From Pachypanchax playfairii (lineage: Eukaryota > Chordata > Actinopteri > Cyprinodontiformes > Aplocheilidae): a DNA stretch of 64,000 nucleotides. Below are positions 47,033 through 58,468 of this stretch, piece by piece. The notes under the pieces were generated by a model, which saw only the letters and a program-made list of their open reading frames with translations, was not told the origin of the DNA and did no database searches. Numbering within the stretch: the first letter of the stretch is position 1; each line of letters opens with the position of its first letter. The stretch covers positions 3,307,858 through 3,371,857 of the forward strand of contig SSNP01000051.1 in assembly GCA_006937955.1 (NCBI GenBank), given 5' to 3'. Made by a program: the position numbers and the translations under genes.

Positions 47033-48410
47033 TATCTTGTATATTTGTAATTATTCTATATTTATTAAGTCATACAGGCTGTTTTTGCACAACTAGACTA
47101 AATAGTTATATAAATAATGTAGTTGTTTGGCAGGATTTAAAAATAATATGGTACAACACATAGAGACTAACATAGAGGTATATTGAGAGGTCTTGTTCCT
47201 TAATTAATAACTCTATCAGTGGACGAGTGGATAATCTTTGGAATCAACTGAAAAAATGATGAATTGATTTTTTGCATGAGTTTACATGATTTCCTTAAAC
47301 CGCACAGGGTTGCTCAACAGTGCCATGTTTAAAGATCTGTGTGCTGATAACGGTGAATGTGGAGGAAGGGTGTGGAAAGGGAGACACAGATAAGGAGCTG
47401 GAGGAGGACGGGGGTGTGCCTGTGACAGTTTTCTTAAAAGTTTGTTTTCGGAGTAGGTTTCACTGTTTACATGTGGGATTAGTGAATTTAGAGATGATGG
47501 AGATTTACAGTCAAAGCAGAGTCAGGAAATGTGTCTGCCGAGACGCTCGAGTCCACGTCACACACAGATGAGAGATATGGACACAGTCCATCGGTAATAT
47601 GATCAGATTAACAAGGTTTTCTACAACGCAGTTTAAAGGAATTCTATTAGTCATCATATGTCATGTAGACTTTAATTTGACGGTCTGTTTGTGTTCATTT
47701 TTTCTCATTTTTTAAAATCTGTTAAGACTTTATCATATTTGTACTTGCATTAAAAAAAACGGCTCCTTTTCATATTTAGCTGAATATAGAACGGTGTGAA
47801 TAAAATCCTTTTTTGGGACAGACCTTGAAGTTAAGAGCTGAAATTGTTGTTCACTTTGCGTTCAGACAGAATTCAGTCTGATGTGAGAAGGACGGACTTA
47901 ATGCTTCACTGACGGAGATCTGAGGGACTTTACAGCCTCGTGTTTACAGAACCGAGTAGAGGCAGGCTGATACTCATCTCACATTTATTTACAAGATACA
48001 ACACTCTCTCACACATGCATGTTCCTGTGAACACGCTTTCAATTCAATTCATTTTTATTCATAAAGTGCCAGGTCATAAAAAAAGGTGATTTTAAGGCAT
48101 TTTACAGTCAGTACACACACGTTGACTCTCTGGTTTGAGCTGAAACTCTGACTTCGTGTCCTGATTTAGCCGAGCAGGGAGTTCTGGACACAATCACTGT
48201 TTGATTCTCATTGGCTCTCCTTCCTATTGCCAGTTGACCCTGGGGACTGCAACCCAGAGGTCTCAGGGGCTAAAACAATTCAAGCAACACACATGTAACA
48301 AGGCAGCTTCCTGTGATAGATTCACTGTCAGCAGCTGACACCTCGAAAACAGGAAAAACACTTCTGCAGGCACACAGATGCACCGGACTGTTTGGGGGAG
48401 GACTTTCAAC
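47033..48410. other. Gene-free upstream region of the cxcr4a-like gene
   Basis: The only recognised feature is a dispersed-repeat stretch at about 48040-48110 (aattcaattcatttttatt, cattttacagtcag). Distal control elements for the receptor may lie here but none can be named. Confidence 0.4.
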
Positions 48411-48415
48411 GCAAC

Positions 48416-48422
48416 TATAAAA
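48416..48422 (+). promoter_or_regulatory. TATA box of the cxcr4a-like gene
   Basis: TATAAAA in the context gcaactataaaagctc, 67 bases before the start codon at 48483. This places transcription start near 48447. Confidence 0.7.
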
Positions 48423-48482
48423 GCTCTTCAGAATAAAGTCCGGTCTTCACTCTGCCAAGAGAAAAGGGAGACTGTCTCCATC

Positions 48483-49859
48483 ATGTCGTATTATGAGGTA
48501 AGATGTTCTGATCAAACATAGAAGTTTGGTGAAAATTACAAATCTGTGGTTGGCTTTTCTCTAACTGAAATCCACCATCTGTCTCCAGCATATTGTCTTT
48601 GACACGGACTACAATGAGACAGGTTCTGGTTCTGGTTCTGGTTCTGGAGAGGTGGGAATGGATCTTGAAGAGCCTTGTAACATGGAACACATGACGCCGA
48701 GTACACAGGTATTCCTACCTGTTGCGTACACCCTCATCTTCATTCTGGGTATCACGGGAAACGGCCTGGTCATCTTAGTGCTGGGTTGTCAGCGCAGGTG
48801 AGACAGACTGAGAGTCGAAGGTGGGAACTTTAGATCCACTGAACCGAGTTTATGAGCTGATTCTGTTTTTGTCTGCAGGTCAAAGTGCAGCTTGACCGAC
48901 TGGTACCGCCTCCATCTTTCAGCAGCAGATCTTCTCTTTGTTCTGATTCTGCCGTTCTGGGCGGTGGACGCGGCCCTGAGTGACTGGCGTTTTGGAAAAG
49001 CCACTTGCATCGGTGTGCATGTGATTTATACAGTCAACCTGTATGGCAGCGTGCTCATCTTGGCTTTCATCAGCTTGGATCGGTACCTGGCAGTGGTCCG
49101 GGCCACAGACACCAACACAGGAGGGCTGAGGCAGCTGCTGGCTCATAAAATGGTGTATGTAGGTGAGTAAAACCTCTCCTCTCCTCTCCTCTCCTCTCCT
49201 CTCCTCTCCTCTCCTCTCCTCTCCTCCATCACTAATCTCAGTTTATCCTCCTGACCTCTATAGGAGCGTGGATGCCTGCTGGACTTCTTGCAGTGCCGGA
49301 CCTGATCTTTGCCCGGACTCAGGAAGGAGGAGATGGTTCCACTCAGTGCCAGCGCTTGTACCCTGAAGACAGCGCTCCTCTGTGGGCTGCTATCTTCCAG
49401 CTTCAGCTGGTCCTGGTGGGTCTAGTGACGCCTGGCCTGGTTCTCCTGGTGTGTTACTGCATCATCGTCACCAAACTGACCCAAGGCCCTTTGGGGGGGC
49501 AGAGGCAGAAGCGACGGGCAGTCAGGACTACCATCGCGTTGGTGCTTTGCTTCTTCGTGTGCTGGATCCCGTATGGAGTGGGGATCTTTGTGGATGCTCT
49601 GCTGCGACTGGAGGTCCTGCCCTGGAGCTGCAGGCTGGAGGCCACTTTGGGAATGTGGCTGTGGGTGGCTGAGCCCATGGCGTACGCACACTGCTGCCTG
49701 AACCCGCTGCTGTACGCCTTCCTGGGGGCTGGGTTCAAGAGTTCTGCTCGCAGAGCCCTGACTCTGAGTCGGGCTTCTAGTTTGAAAATTTTACCCCGAA
49801 GACGCCCCGGGACTTCTACGACTACCGAGTCTGAGTCCTCCAGCTTACATTCCAGCTAA
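48483..49859 (+). CDS. cxcr4a: CXC chemokine receptor 4a-like GPCR, four coding exons
   Basis: Exons 48483-48497, 48589-48797, 48879-49162 and 49264-49859 encode 367 residues. The start MSYYE/HIVFDTD resembles fish Cxcr4a. The receptor binds CXCL12 and signals through Gi in cell migration. It has seven hydrophobic segments and conserved CXCR4 landmarks: LILPFWAVDAAL in TM2, DRYLAVVRAT after TM3, PDLIFA in TM4, GIFVDAL in TM6, a Glu in VAEPMAYAHCCLNPLLY (NPxxY) in TM7, and the Ser-rich tail ESESSSLHSS. Cys pairs in PCN/WSC and ATC/TQC are kept. The N-terminus has a (GS)4 run from a GGTTCT repeat. CXCR4 normally has one intron after the first few codons; here two more short introns (81 and 101 bp) are required, since reading through either hits a stop. 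It could be a divergent cxcr4 paralogue. Confidence 0.93.
49168..49226. repeat. (CTCCT)n pentanucleotide repeat in receptor intron 3
   Basis: About eleven CTCCT units fill most of the 101-bp intron between exons 3 and 4 of the cxcr4a-like gene and extend its polypyrimidine character. Confidence 0.95.
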
Positions 49860-49873
49860 TGTCTCATTTTATT

Positions 49874-50082
49874 GTGTGTGTGCATGTGTGTGTGCATGTG
49901 TGTGTGTGTATGTGTGTGCATGTGTGTGTGTGTATGTGTGTGTGTGTATGTGTGTGTGTGTATGTGTGTGTGTGTGTGTGTGTGTGCAGGTGTGTGTGTG
50001 CGTGTGTGTGTGCATGTGTGTGTGTGTATGTGTGTGTGCATGTGTGTGTGTGTGTGTGTGCATGTGTGTGTGTATGTGTGTC
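49874..50082. repeat. (TG)n with TGCA and TATG interruptions
   Basis: About 200 bases of imperfect GT repeat begin 14 bases after the receptor stop codon, in its 3' UTR. All ORFs here are Cys/Val or His/Thr artefacts. Confidence 0.95.
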
Positions 50083-51483
50083 ACCTGTACAAACTGTGAA
50101 ATATATTATAAACCGTATATATTCATCCATATACTCACTTGTTCCTGTGCAGACATGTGGGAGGCTGCTGTCTATATCCAGCTTTCACTAGGTGAGAGGC
50201 GGGGCTACAAACTGAACAGGTCACCGGTTCATCACAGAGCCGATTGTATTGTAAAATGTACATATTGTAAAACCTTCACAACAAAGTAAACAGAAAGTAT
50301 CTGAGTAAACGAGGAGCAAGTCTGCTGGTCCATGACGTCTTCTCTCTGGAGTTTCTCATGTAAATAGTGTTAAAATGTTGTTCTGCTAACAAACTGCATA
50401 TGTTTGTAATAAAATATGTAACATAATCCTCATTGTGAAAGTCACCATGTTTTTCTCTTCATGACTGAAAGTGTCTTGGCCTCCACTTTAATCACAGCTA
50501 ATGCACAAGTTCCCGACCAGCAAGACGATTGCTAACGAGCATAAAAACATTTTTATTTTATCGCCAATAAGAAAAAAACACTGAAGTGTAACAGGAAGGT
50601 GGAACAGAAAGTAAAATAATCCTGAAACAAATTTATAATAAATCAACTCTCAGTTGATAGAAATCACAACGGTCCCCTGGAAACTTGTTGCACATTTCCT
50701 GCACTTTGCCACAGAGCTGCTAGTTCTTAGCTGAGGATCATTGATCCATTTATATTTTTAAATAGTTTTCAGCTGTGTGGCATCTGAGTTCAATGATCCA
50801 GAGCATGAACACAGTGAAGATCTACCTGAAAATGAAACCGTGTCTGCGCTGCAGCATGTGATAACCAGGTGTGCTTCACTCGGCGTGTTTATATATGCGT
50901 GTGTGTGTTGAGGGAAATCAGGTTCGATTTATTTAATGAGATAAACAGTTTGCTTCTTCTGCGTGAGACAGAAGGAAGCATGGGGGGGGTAAACGGTTTA
51001 GTTTTTCAGACCCTCTACGCTCGCTTACGTTCACAGAGGCTCTTCCCACATTCTTACTTCCACTTGGAAGTGTGAGAAACAGAAGCTGGAAGTTTACTGC
51101 TTCCTGTTTCCTGGCGCAGTAACGAGATGATGAAGAACGGAGTTGTGTGTTCAAGCGAAAAGACTGTAGGTTAAATACTTCATGTTGAAGAGTCGACTGA
51201 GGCAGCGACTCGGGTCATAAATCAGCAGCTACATGCAGCTTTCTGAAGTGGCTTGTATGTGTAGAAACAAGTGGAAAACACACTTACCTGCTGCCTTTTT
51301 CAGCCCCCCCCCCAACCCTCTTCAATACATTCACAAGTATACAAGCAAAAGAAAACACACAAACATACACACACAATCCACTGCTATTCTTAGTGTATTC
51401 AAAACAGGAAAGACTTCCTGCAGCTCATTTTAGGAAAAACAAGCAGCTAAAACAATTAAATACCCAAACAGCTCTGCTCCAGC
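50083..51483. other. Receptor 3' UTR and gene-free stretch
   Basis: AATAAA at about 50409 is the probable polyadenylation signal of the receptor. Beyond it nothing coding is recognised; a C-run lies at about 51304-51312. Confidence 0.45.
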
Positions 51484-51516
<33 letters not shown>

Positions 51517-51950
51517 ACAAGTGTGTTTTGGTATCCTTATGGGGACCGTCCATTGACTTCCATTGATTTTAGTAACTAGATCTATACCTAACCCAAACCC
51601 TTTTCCTAACCTTAACCATTACTGATCTATAACTAACCCTAAGACTAACTAAAACTCTATTCACACCATACCTATAAACCTAACCCCTAACCCTAAAAAG
51701 GGGAGTCCCCCTCATGGGGACCAGGCTTCGGTCCCCACAAGAACCCTCGGACCCCAGAAAGATAGTAAAAGTCAGGAAACGGGTCCTCAGGAGGTCAGAA
51801 ATACAAACCCAGACACACACACACACACACACAGAGCGGTTATAAAGTGTGCGATCCACCTCACAAAATTGTGTTAACATGCTAACACTCTCATGAAAAC
51901 ATCTGTTGCATCTCGTGTGTGTGTGTCTGTGTGTGTGTGTGTGTGTGCAT
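51484..51950. repeat. CA/GT microsatellites flanking a dispersed repeat with CCTAA-rich middle
   Basis: (CA)n at 51484-51514, then a repeat starting tatccttatggggaccgtcc and ending cttcggtccccacaag, with a CCTAACCC-rich interior at 51585-51690. More CA at 51812-51832 and GT at 51918-51946. The GGGGACC ends suggest a degraded inverted-repeat element. Confidence 0.6.
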
Positions 51951-52239
51951 ACACACTCATATAGCCTATTAATGTCCTTCTGATGCAACAGAGAATGTAA
52001 ATTCCCATAATGCTTAGGTTTAATTAGACAAACATCCCATTTGACATAAAATTGTGGAAAACATGGTTTTCACTGGGTACAGGGAAGAGGAAGGGGCCTT
52101 ACCATCGGGTGTTTTTCAATAATTCTATTTGTTACTTTTCTATCTGTTTATTCTCTTTTCTTGTATATGTGTTTAGTACTTAATTTAAAATGCAAATTTT
52201 TTTTTTTTTCGTACCTTGTAGTTCATAGAAATGAATTTT

Positions 52240-52400
52240 ATGTTAAAGGAGAGGAGAAGAGGGGGTAGGATTAAATAAGCTTATGCTTCGTCCTACTCCT
52301 TTTCGGACACATTAATGTGTATTATTGTCTTGATTATTGTTTGTTTGTTTTTGTTTTTTTTGTTTTTTTGCACTTGTTCGAAATAAAGCATTCAAATCAA
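52240..52400 (+). repeat. LINE 3' end fragment
   Basis: The stretch gaagagggggtaggattaaa, ataagcttatgcttcgtcct and acttgttcgaaataaagca matches the 3' UTR pattern shared by many fish LINE copies. Sequence at 51951-52239 and 52401-52610 shows nothing recognised. Confidence 0.55.
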
Positions 52401-52614
52401 ATTGCCATAAAAACATTTTTTTTCTGGAGTCACATTTGATTGATTCTTACAACAGCATACAAATTTGCAAAATTAATTTGCACAAATGTGCTAATTTAAT
52501 AATGCAACTAAGTCTTAGAGAGTCTTAATCTGTGGGATTAATTTTGTCCCTCTCGGTATGTCAGATTCTCTGTGTCACTCACAACTTGGCTTCAAAAGCT
52601 TCCAACTTCACCCT

Positions 52615-53290
52615 TACGTTCACACCGGCCCAACCATCAACTTCATAAGCGGCAAGTTTATATGTAAAGTCTATGGTGGACGGACGTCAGACAGACGTCA
52701 ACGGCTCTGCGGCGCTTTGTGAGCGTTATGAGCGGCAACTTTTCAAGCTTTTCTAGCGTTTCAGGCGTTGACGCTTGAAAAGCTAGAAAAGCTCAAAGTT
52801 CAGCTAGCTGAACTTTTGACGTCCATAACGCTCTTGAAGCGGCATGTCAACCAATCAGAGCGTCTCATCGTAGTGACGTAAGACGTCACAGCACGTAGCC
52901 GGAAAGAAGCGGGATCAGCCAAAATGGAAGATAAATTAACCTCATCCAAACGTAGCTCCTGGAGCAAATGGTTAAACTCACCAAACTCAGAACGCATCTG
53001 AAGAATGGGGTGTATCCACAAACGGCGCTGATGCACCCGACGTTGATATTGTCTAGATCTATGAAGTAAATAAATCCAAGCTACTGTCTCAATATGATCC
53101 GCCATAGCTCCGAACATCCGACAACAAAGGAAGCCCCGCCTTCGCGCTCTTTTTCGGTCAGGCTTTACGAGATTTAACGCCTATGCGCTCTGACTGGCAG
53201 GCGTTATGAGCTTCAACTTCAAACGTCAAATTTGGAGCGTTATCAGCGTTGCTTGACGTTGACAAAGTGGCCGGTGTGAATGCACCATTA
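52615..53290 (-). mobile_element. Harbinger-like element, internally deleted
   Basis: Ends GTTCACACCGGCC (left) and GGCCGGTGTGAATGC (right) are inverted. TTA occurs at both outer edges (about 52612 and 53289), the target type of Harbinger elements. The interior includes an ORF remnant and local palindromes (GTTCAGCTAGCTGAAC; AGCTTTTC repeats). Confidence 0.65.
52800..53117 (-). pseudogene. N-terminal fragment of a HARBI1-like nuclease ORF
   Basis: The ORF contains RRVHQRRLWIHPILQMRSEF and GEFNHLLQELRLDE, a pattern shared by N-termini of Harbinger transposases (R-x-W-V-x-P and the following helix). No catalytic DDE region follows before the element ends, so it is a leftover of the deleted element. 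Confidence 0.65.
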
Positions 53291-54540
53291 GTGTGTCACA
53301 TTTATTACACTGTCTGACTCACTGAAACAAAACCCAGAACAGTCCCAGAAGGTGGACATGCGCCAGTCACCAAAAGCAGTATCTGCTGATCCCGATATTA
53401 CTGATATCACAGTGTCAAATCCATAAATTCTTTAATATTTCTGTCTCATGTACAAACATTGACATTGTATTAAAAAGTAGATGAGAACGTATCATGAATT
53501 GACCACTGTTTTATTACAGGCTGAGACAATGTGCAATATTTCACATTTTAGAGACTCTCCTAGAGACAACTTGGACACAGTCAGGGACGGACTGGGACAA
53601 TAATTCAGGCTGGGAATTTTGATATCATCCCAGGCCACCACCACCCGATTATTGCAAGACGCCAAGAGTGTGTTCACCTAAACCTGAGACTAATTTTACA
53701 ATGCAGTTATTACCAGTCTGCGTTTTGTGAAAAAAGCAGAGGGGGGGATTTTTTCGCAATTTTGTTATCCAGGTGGAAATTGGAAGAAATTCGGGAGAAT
53801 GATGGTCCCGGGAATGCATTAAAATTCGGGATTCGACCAGGAAAATTAGGAGGGTTGGCAAGTATGGTCGGATGAGAAAGAGGAACAAAAGCAACTTATC
53901 ACCCCCAGGGATAAAAAATAAAGGAACAAGGGGGGGGGATCAAAAGCAGAGGGGGGGTAAACACCCCCCCGGACAAATCGCACCCTGGTTATTACATGAT
54001 GAAAAAGACCCTAAAAATAATTTTAAGCCTGTTTTCCCAGAATCTGAGCTGTAGTAAGATCAAGGGAAGATGGTTATGTGTACTGTGTTTTGTGTGGAAC
54101 TAATTTAGTTTTGACCCATTTCAATAAAAATACATCATTGGATTGAAATAGCCCTTAATCCAAAGCAATTTATGTAGCTGATATGTAGCTGATAGAGCAA
54201 ACTAATATTCACAATGGCTTTTTTTTATAACCATACCCCTTAAAATTTGATTTTATTAAAGACTGAGTTATTTAAGGCTGTAAAAAAAATTAAAACATAA
54301 ATCCCTTATCCAAGAAATCTAGTATGAAAAACATTAACAATTTCATTGACACTACACCTGTCCTAGGTGAAGCAACTGATTTCCCTGTTATATTTTGACA
54401 TTTTGGCATATGTTGTAATTTGTATACGGTCCCTGCTCCTTCGTGCTGCAGCAGGTTGCATGGAGACTGATGAAAGTCTCCCAGCGCGGAGGACGGCTCG
54501 TTTTGAAGAAAATATGATTATAGCTCACAGTCTACCTCAC
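53291..54540. other. Gene-free stretch with repeat debris
   Basis: A hAT-end-like CAGGGACGGACTGGGAC occurs near 53581. G-runs (GGGGGGG) occur at 53742, 53930 and 53950, and a C-run at 53964. Nothing coding is supported. Confidence 0.4.
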
Positions 54541-54613
54541 TGCACTCTCAGAAATAGAGGTACGAGACAAGAAAATTTTTGTACCTATAGCTAATTTTTT
54601 TTAAAATGTTCCC

Positions 54614-55368
54614 TTAAAGCAGTACTTAGGAGCTTTCAGTTTAAGTTTATTTTGGCGGCGCCACTGGACAAAAGCGGTATTATTTTACGTGAACGAAGCC
54701 TGCATTTCCCATGAGCACCAGCGCGTAGCGTCGTAAAATCCAGATACCCCGTCCGCCAGCAGTTGGATTGAACTACATTACCTTTCGGTTTCCAGTGGCT
54801 GAGTGAATGAACTGTCAACCTGGTGGCCAGTTATTTCTTCCATGCAAATTTCCGAAAGCTGGCATCAGCATTTTGATTTGAGAATAGAAAGATACTTACT
54901 AGTCCAGCAGGAACAGAGCCACGGCAGCATCAGTCGGAAATCCCTCCTTGACTTTGAGCTCACGCCAGCGAGTGAAAGCCGGGCCTATGTTGATTCTTGA
55001 CTGTCCTTTTATCCAGTTACTCTCCCTTTTTCTTTTTTTTTTGTCTCCTCAGACAAAACTTTTCGTTTTTTCGGGGCTTCTGCCGTGTTAGCTGCAGTTG
55101 CGCGTAACAGGTCGCATCGAGTTCCGTGTTTATGACGAATGGGGAAAGGGGAAGTGACGTATGCCGAAAAGCAGCCTATCCATTCGTAGTTTTTTGTGTG
55201 GCAGGGTTCCCACCATCCTCCTCAAAGTTGTTTAGTGCCAGTGAAAGCGATACAGACCCCCTCAAGCCATGACAGAGGTGTCATTCAACTTGTTGTAAGT
55301 CACCATATGATCACAGAAGTTATGAAACTATTTCATGAAGGTTGAAAAGTTACTTAGTGTTGGTTTAA
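54614..55368 (-). mobile_element. TTAA-flanked element with an RWREL ORF remnant
   Basis: The element starts TTAAAGCAGTACTTAGGAGC and ends GTTACTTAGTGTTGGTTTAA, an imperfect inverted repeat of about 17 of 23 bases, on TTAA at both sides. The intact opposite arm of the host foldback shows the empty site (TGTTCCCTCAAAAG against TGTTCCC-TTAA-AAG), which proves insertion at TTAA with duplication. Confidence 0.88.
54899..55087 (-). pseudogene. Small basic ORF remnant homologous to the one at 23.5-23.9 kb
   Basis: From 55087 down, the minus strand reads TAEAPKKRKVLSEETKKKKK. It shifts frame in the A-run near 55035, then reads RESNWIKGQSRINIG, AFTRWRELKVKEGFPTD and AAVALFLLD, and stops at 54899-54901. 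PKKRKV is a classic-type nuclear localisation signal. The second part matches the ORF of the other TTAA element. A single frameshift breaks this copy, so it is not translated as is. No domain name can be given. Confidence 0.6.
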
Positions 55369-55930
55369 AAGTACAATATTGGTCTTTAAAAGGTCAGAAA
55401 TGCCCCTCTGAGGGTTCATATTGATATCAAGTACAAATTTGTACCATTTCAACTGCACCTGCAACCCTGCAATTTCAGAATGTTGGTTTTAGACTTCAAA
55501 ACGTGGCATAATTTTACTGTTTTAGTGTAACAACTTTATAAGGTACAAAAATGGAACCCGGACCACAGGGTACACCCCCAGCGACAAGAAGGGTATAAAT
55601 TCTTGTCGCTGGGGGTGTACCCTGTAGTCCACAAAGTTGTTCCACTAAAACAGTAAAATTACACCACATTTTGAAGTCTTAAACCAACATTCTGAAACAT
55701 AATATTGAAAATGATGGATGAAACTTAATAAAATGGAGATTAACCAGCCTTGGTCAGGGTTGCAGGTGCAGTTGAAATGGTACAAATTTGTACTTTATAT
55801 CAATTTGAACCCTCAGAGGGGCATTTCTGACCTTTTAAAGACCAATATTGTACTTTTGAGGGAACATTTTAAAACAATTTACCTATAGGTACAAAAATGT
55901 TCTTGTCTCGTACCTCTATTTCTGAGAGTG

Positions 55931-57360
55931 TGTGATGCACTGAGGTGTCTCGGTTTTGTAAAAGCAACGCTCCGCTGATAAGTTATTGATCTGAAAAAGT
56001 CAAATCTGTGAATATTTTGTTTAACTTTACTGAAGTCTGATCCTCTCTGCTCCACCTTTCCTCTTTCACTGCGATCACGCTTCATTTTAGAGTGCAAGGT
56101 GTGGAAGTAGTGGAGGGGCGCGAGGGGGGGATTGTGCTTTCATGCTCTCTACCTGCTGCATGAGTGAGTGACATCAGGGCAGATGGTCTAATGAGTCGCA
56201 CGGCAGATTGTTTATTTAAGAATTAAACTCCACCTGACCGTCAGCCAGTTGCGAGTGGGCCATTTGGCAGCCAGGCCACCGGGAAAACTCCCAGTGCTCT
56301 CGACGTAAACGTCATCTGATCAGTCCACTTATTTTGAGAACTCCAATCAAAACCGATATTGCCCCTATCGGCCGATTCTGATCAGATGCCGATCGATCGG
56401 TGCATCTCTACCAGGAGGATCCCTGAAGAGTCCCAGAAGGGTTCCAGATCCAGATTGGTTCCAGGCACCTGCAATGAATCTGTGACTATTTTCTGTGAAA
56501 ATCTATCTGGTAAATTTTCCATATTTGTTCCAAATTCCAGTGACGCCAGGTAAATGAAAACCTTCATGTTTGAGACACTTTGGACACTTTAGGTTATCCT
56601 GATCCATCCCTTTAGTTATGCTGCCATAATCATAAGCTACTGGAGGACACGCTGATCACATTTCTTAATTCTGCTGTCTTTACTCTCCATGTTTGGATTT
56701 ATTATTGTTGCTGCTATTAACTTTAACTCTGTCCATCTTTCCATAGACCTGACGACCGGCCCAAATCCATCAGTGTTTGTCTTTTTCCTGTCAGCTCACA
56801 CCCCAGTCAGCTGAGACAGAAGTTCATCCTGGTTGCGATTCTGCTGGAGGTTCTTCCTGTTAAAATTGAGTCATTCCTTTCTAATGTTGCCAGTTCAGGT
56901 TGCTCAAGATGAATCTTTTCTGGTCAAATCCTGCCCCCAAATTAATCATTTTATAAAAAAGTTTTCAAAATCAGCTTTCAAATTGGCGGACTTGAACACA
57001 CATTTACCAGAAGATGTCAATCACATTTCTGTCATTGGTCTAATGTTGAAGCAACTGCTATGGGAATGCCATTCACTATCAGACCTGCTGTGTGGTGTTG
57101 CTGCCAAAGTGCACAAGTGCACGTCAACAAAAGAATGACAATGTGACAGCCTGAGTGTAAACAAACCAGGAAATGACTCCCTTGAAACCATTTTTTTCAT
57201 TCTTCTTGTTCATATCCTGCTTGTTTGTACCCATTGTTTTGTTTTTCACCTGCTTCCAGATAAATAAAAGGTTTTTATTCTCTGCATGAGCTGGTTTCAT
57301 GTCTGAAACCGTGAGCATTATCACATGAACTGTACGATCATGTTTGTGTGTCTGAACTCG
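55931..57360. other. Gene-free stretch with transposon ends
   Basis: At 56340-56411 there is a hAT-end-like tract (tcggccgattctgatcagat, cgatcggtgcatctcta). At about 56790-56870 a LINE-3'-like phrase (gttctgctggaggttcttcc pattern) appears. An ORF at 56833-57138 has no recognised motif. Confidence 0.45.
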
Positions 57361-57484
57361 TATTCATTCATTCATTCATTCATTCATTCATTCGTTCATT
57401 CATTCATTCATTCATTCATTCATTCATTCATTCATTCATTCATTCATTCATTCATTCATTCATTCATTCATTCATTCATTCATG
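57361..57484. repeat. (ATTC)n tetranucleotide repeat
   Basis: About 31 ATTC units with one ATTCGTTC interruption near 57392. Confidence 0.97.
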
Positions 57485-58258
57485 TATTGGGTAATTCATA
57501 CTGGATAACTTGTTGTCTATAAATCAAATTAAAGGAGCCATATTGGCACGGATCTCGTGTTGCGTATGTGTGTGTTAGTGGGTTTTTTGTGTGTTTGCCT
57601 TACAGATGGTCAGGTTCCCCTTTTATTCAGACAGGCTGAGTTTCCTGCAGTTGAACAATTGTGGGAAAGCCAGAGGTCAAGACAAAAGGAGAAATAAAGA
57701 GGGAAAGACTGGGTTGCATCCAAATGGCCTGCAACAACTTCCTGCTTTGTTCCTGGTGGCCTCACAATGCGACAGGTGAAACCAATAGGAGCATTTGAGG
57801 TGACCTCAGCAGGTGTAGGCGTGAGAATAATGTGAGTTCAGGAATTGAAATCAGCGGGACTATAGAAAAGAGGGATAAAAAACAGCAGCAGCTGAATACA
57901 GTTTTTATAAATGATCTTCTCAGGTTTTCTCAGGGTGCATCGGTTTCATCTAGACTGATTGACATGCAAGTTAAATGTTCTCATGTCCTCACTGCAGAGC
58001 ACAGAAAACTCTTACCTGATCAGACTGCATTAAACAACCCTAAATGTCTGATTGATCTTAAACACTCTAGTCCTTCTTGGTATCTTTTATTCTTGCTTAT
58101 GTAAATAAAGCATTTAATGATCTTTTAGACTCAACTGTTTTTTTTTCCAAAATGTTCACAAACCAACTCATTTTCTTCATCATCCCCTTGATCCTGTTCT
58201 GACTTATGATGTAGGTCATCTAATAGCAACCTCACAACCCTAACTGGTCTGATCATTT
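57485..58258. other. Gene-free stretch
   Basis: Short ORFs (57591-57779, 57832-58104) without recognised motifs; no splice support. Confidence 0.4.
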
Positions 58259-58468
58259 TTAAAGGGGGGGTATTATGCTTTTTTCAGACGCAGAGTGCCA
58301 CTCTATAGCATACTCCAATGACTATGTTACCTTAAGTTGATCTGTAAAAGCTGTAAATAAAAAAAACAACCTTTAAGAAATTTGCCGTCACATCATGGCT
58401 GCTCCAAACACCTCGATATTGACCTCTGTCTCTTTAAGACCTTCCGACACTCCCCCTTCAGCACGCTG

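Larger units (their letters stand above)
54543..55930. mobile_element. Large foldback element interrupted by a TTAA element
   Basis: The left arm starts CACTCTCAGAAATAGAGG and the right arm is its complement, ending at 55930. The arms pair for several hundred bases: 54543-54613 plus 55369-55590 pair with 55591-55930. The hairpin centre is near 55590 (CAGCGACAAG ... CTTGTCGCTG). The left arm is broken by the insertion at 54614-55368, while the right arm is uninterrupted. Confidence 0.85.

Noticed and set aside
48919..49738. Several minus-strand ORFs of 75-94 codons over the receptor gene
   Set aside because: They are antisense shadows of a GC-rich receptor coding exon.
49856..50289. Cys/Val and His/Thr ORFs over the GT repeat
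   Set aside because: They are six-frame readings of a dinucleotide microsatellite in a 3' UTR.
51585..51700. CCTAA/CCCTAA-rich tract resembling interstitial telomere sequence
   Set aside because: The units are irregular and lie inside a dispersed repeat with GGGGACC ends that commonly has CCTAACCC text, so no telomere relic is needed.
56833..57138. 101-codon ORF considered as a small gene
   Set aside because: It overlaps a phrase typical of fish LINE 3' ends and has no recognised motif or promoter.
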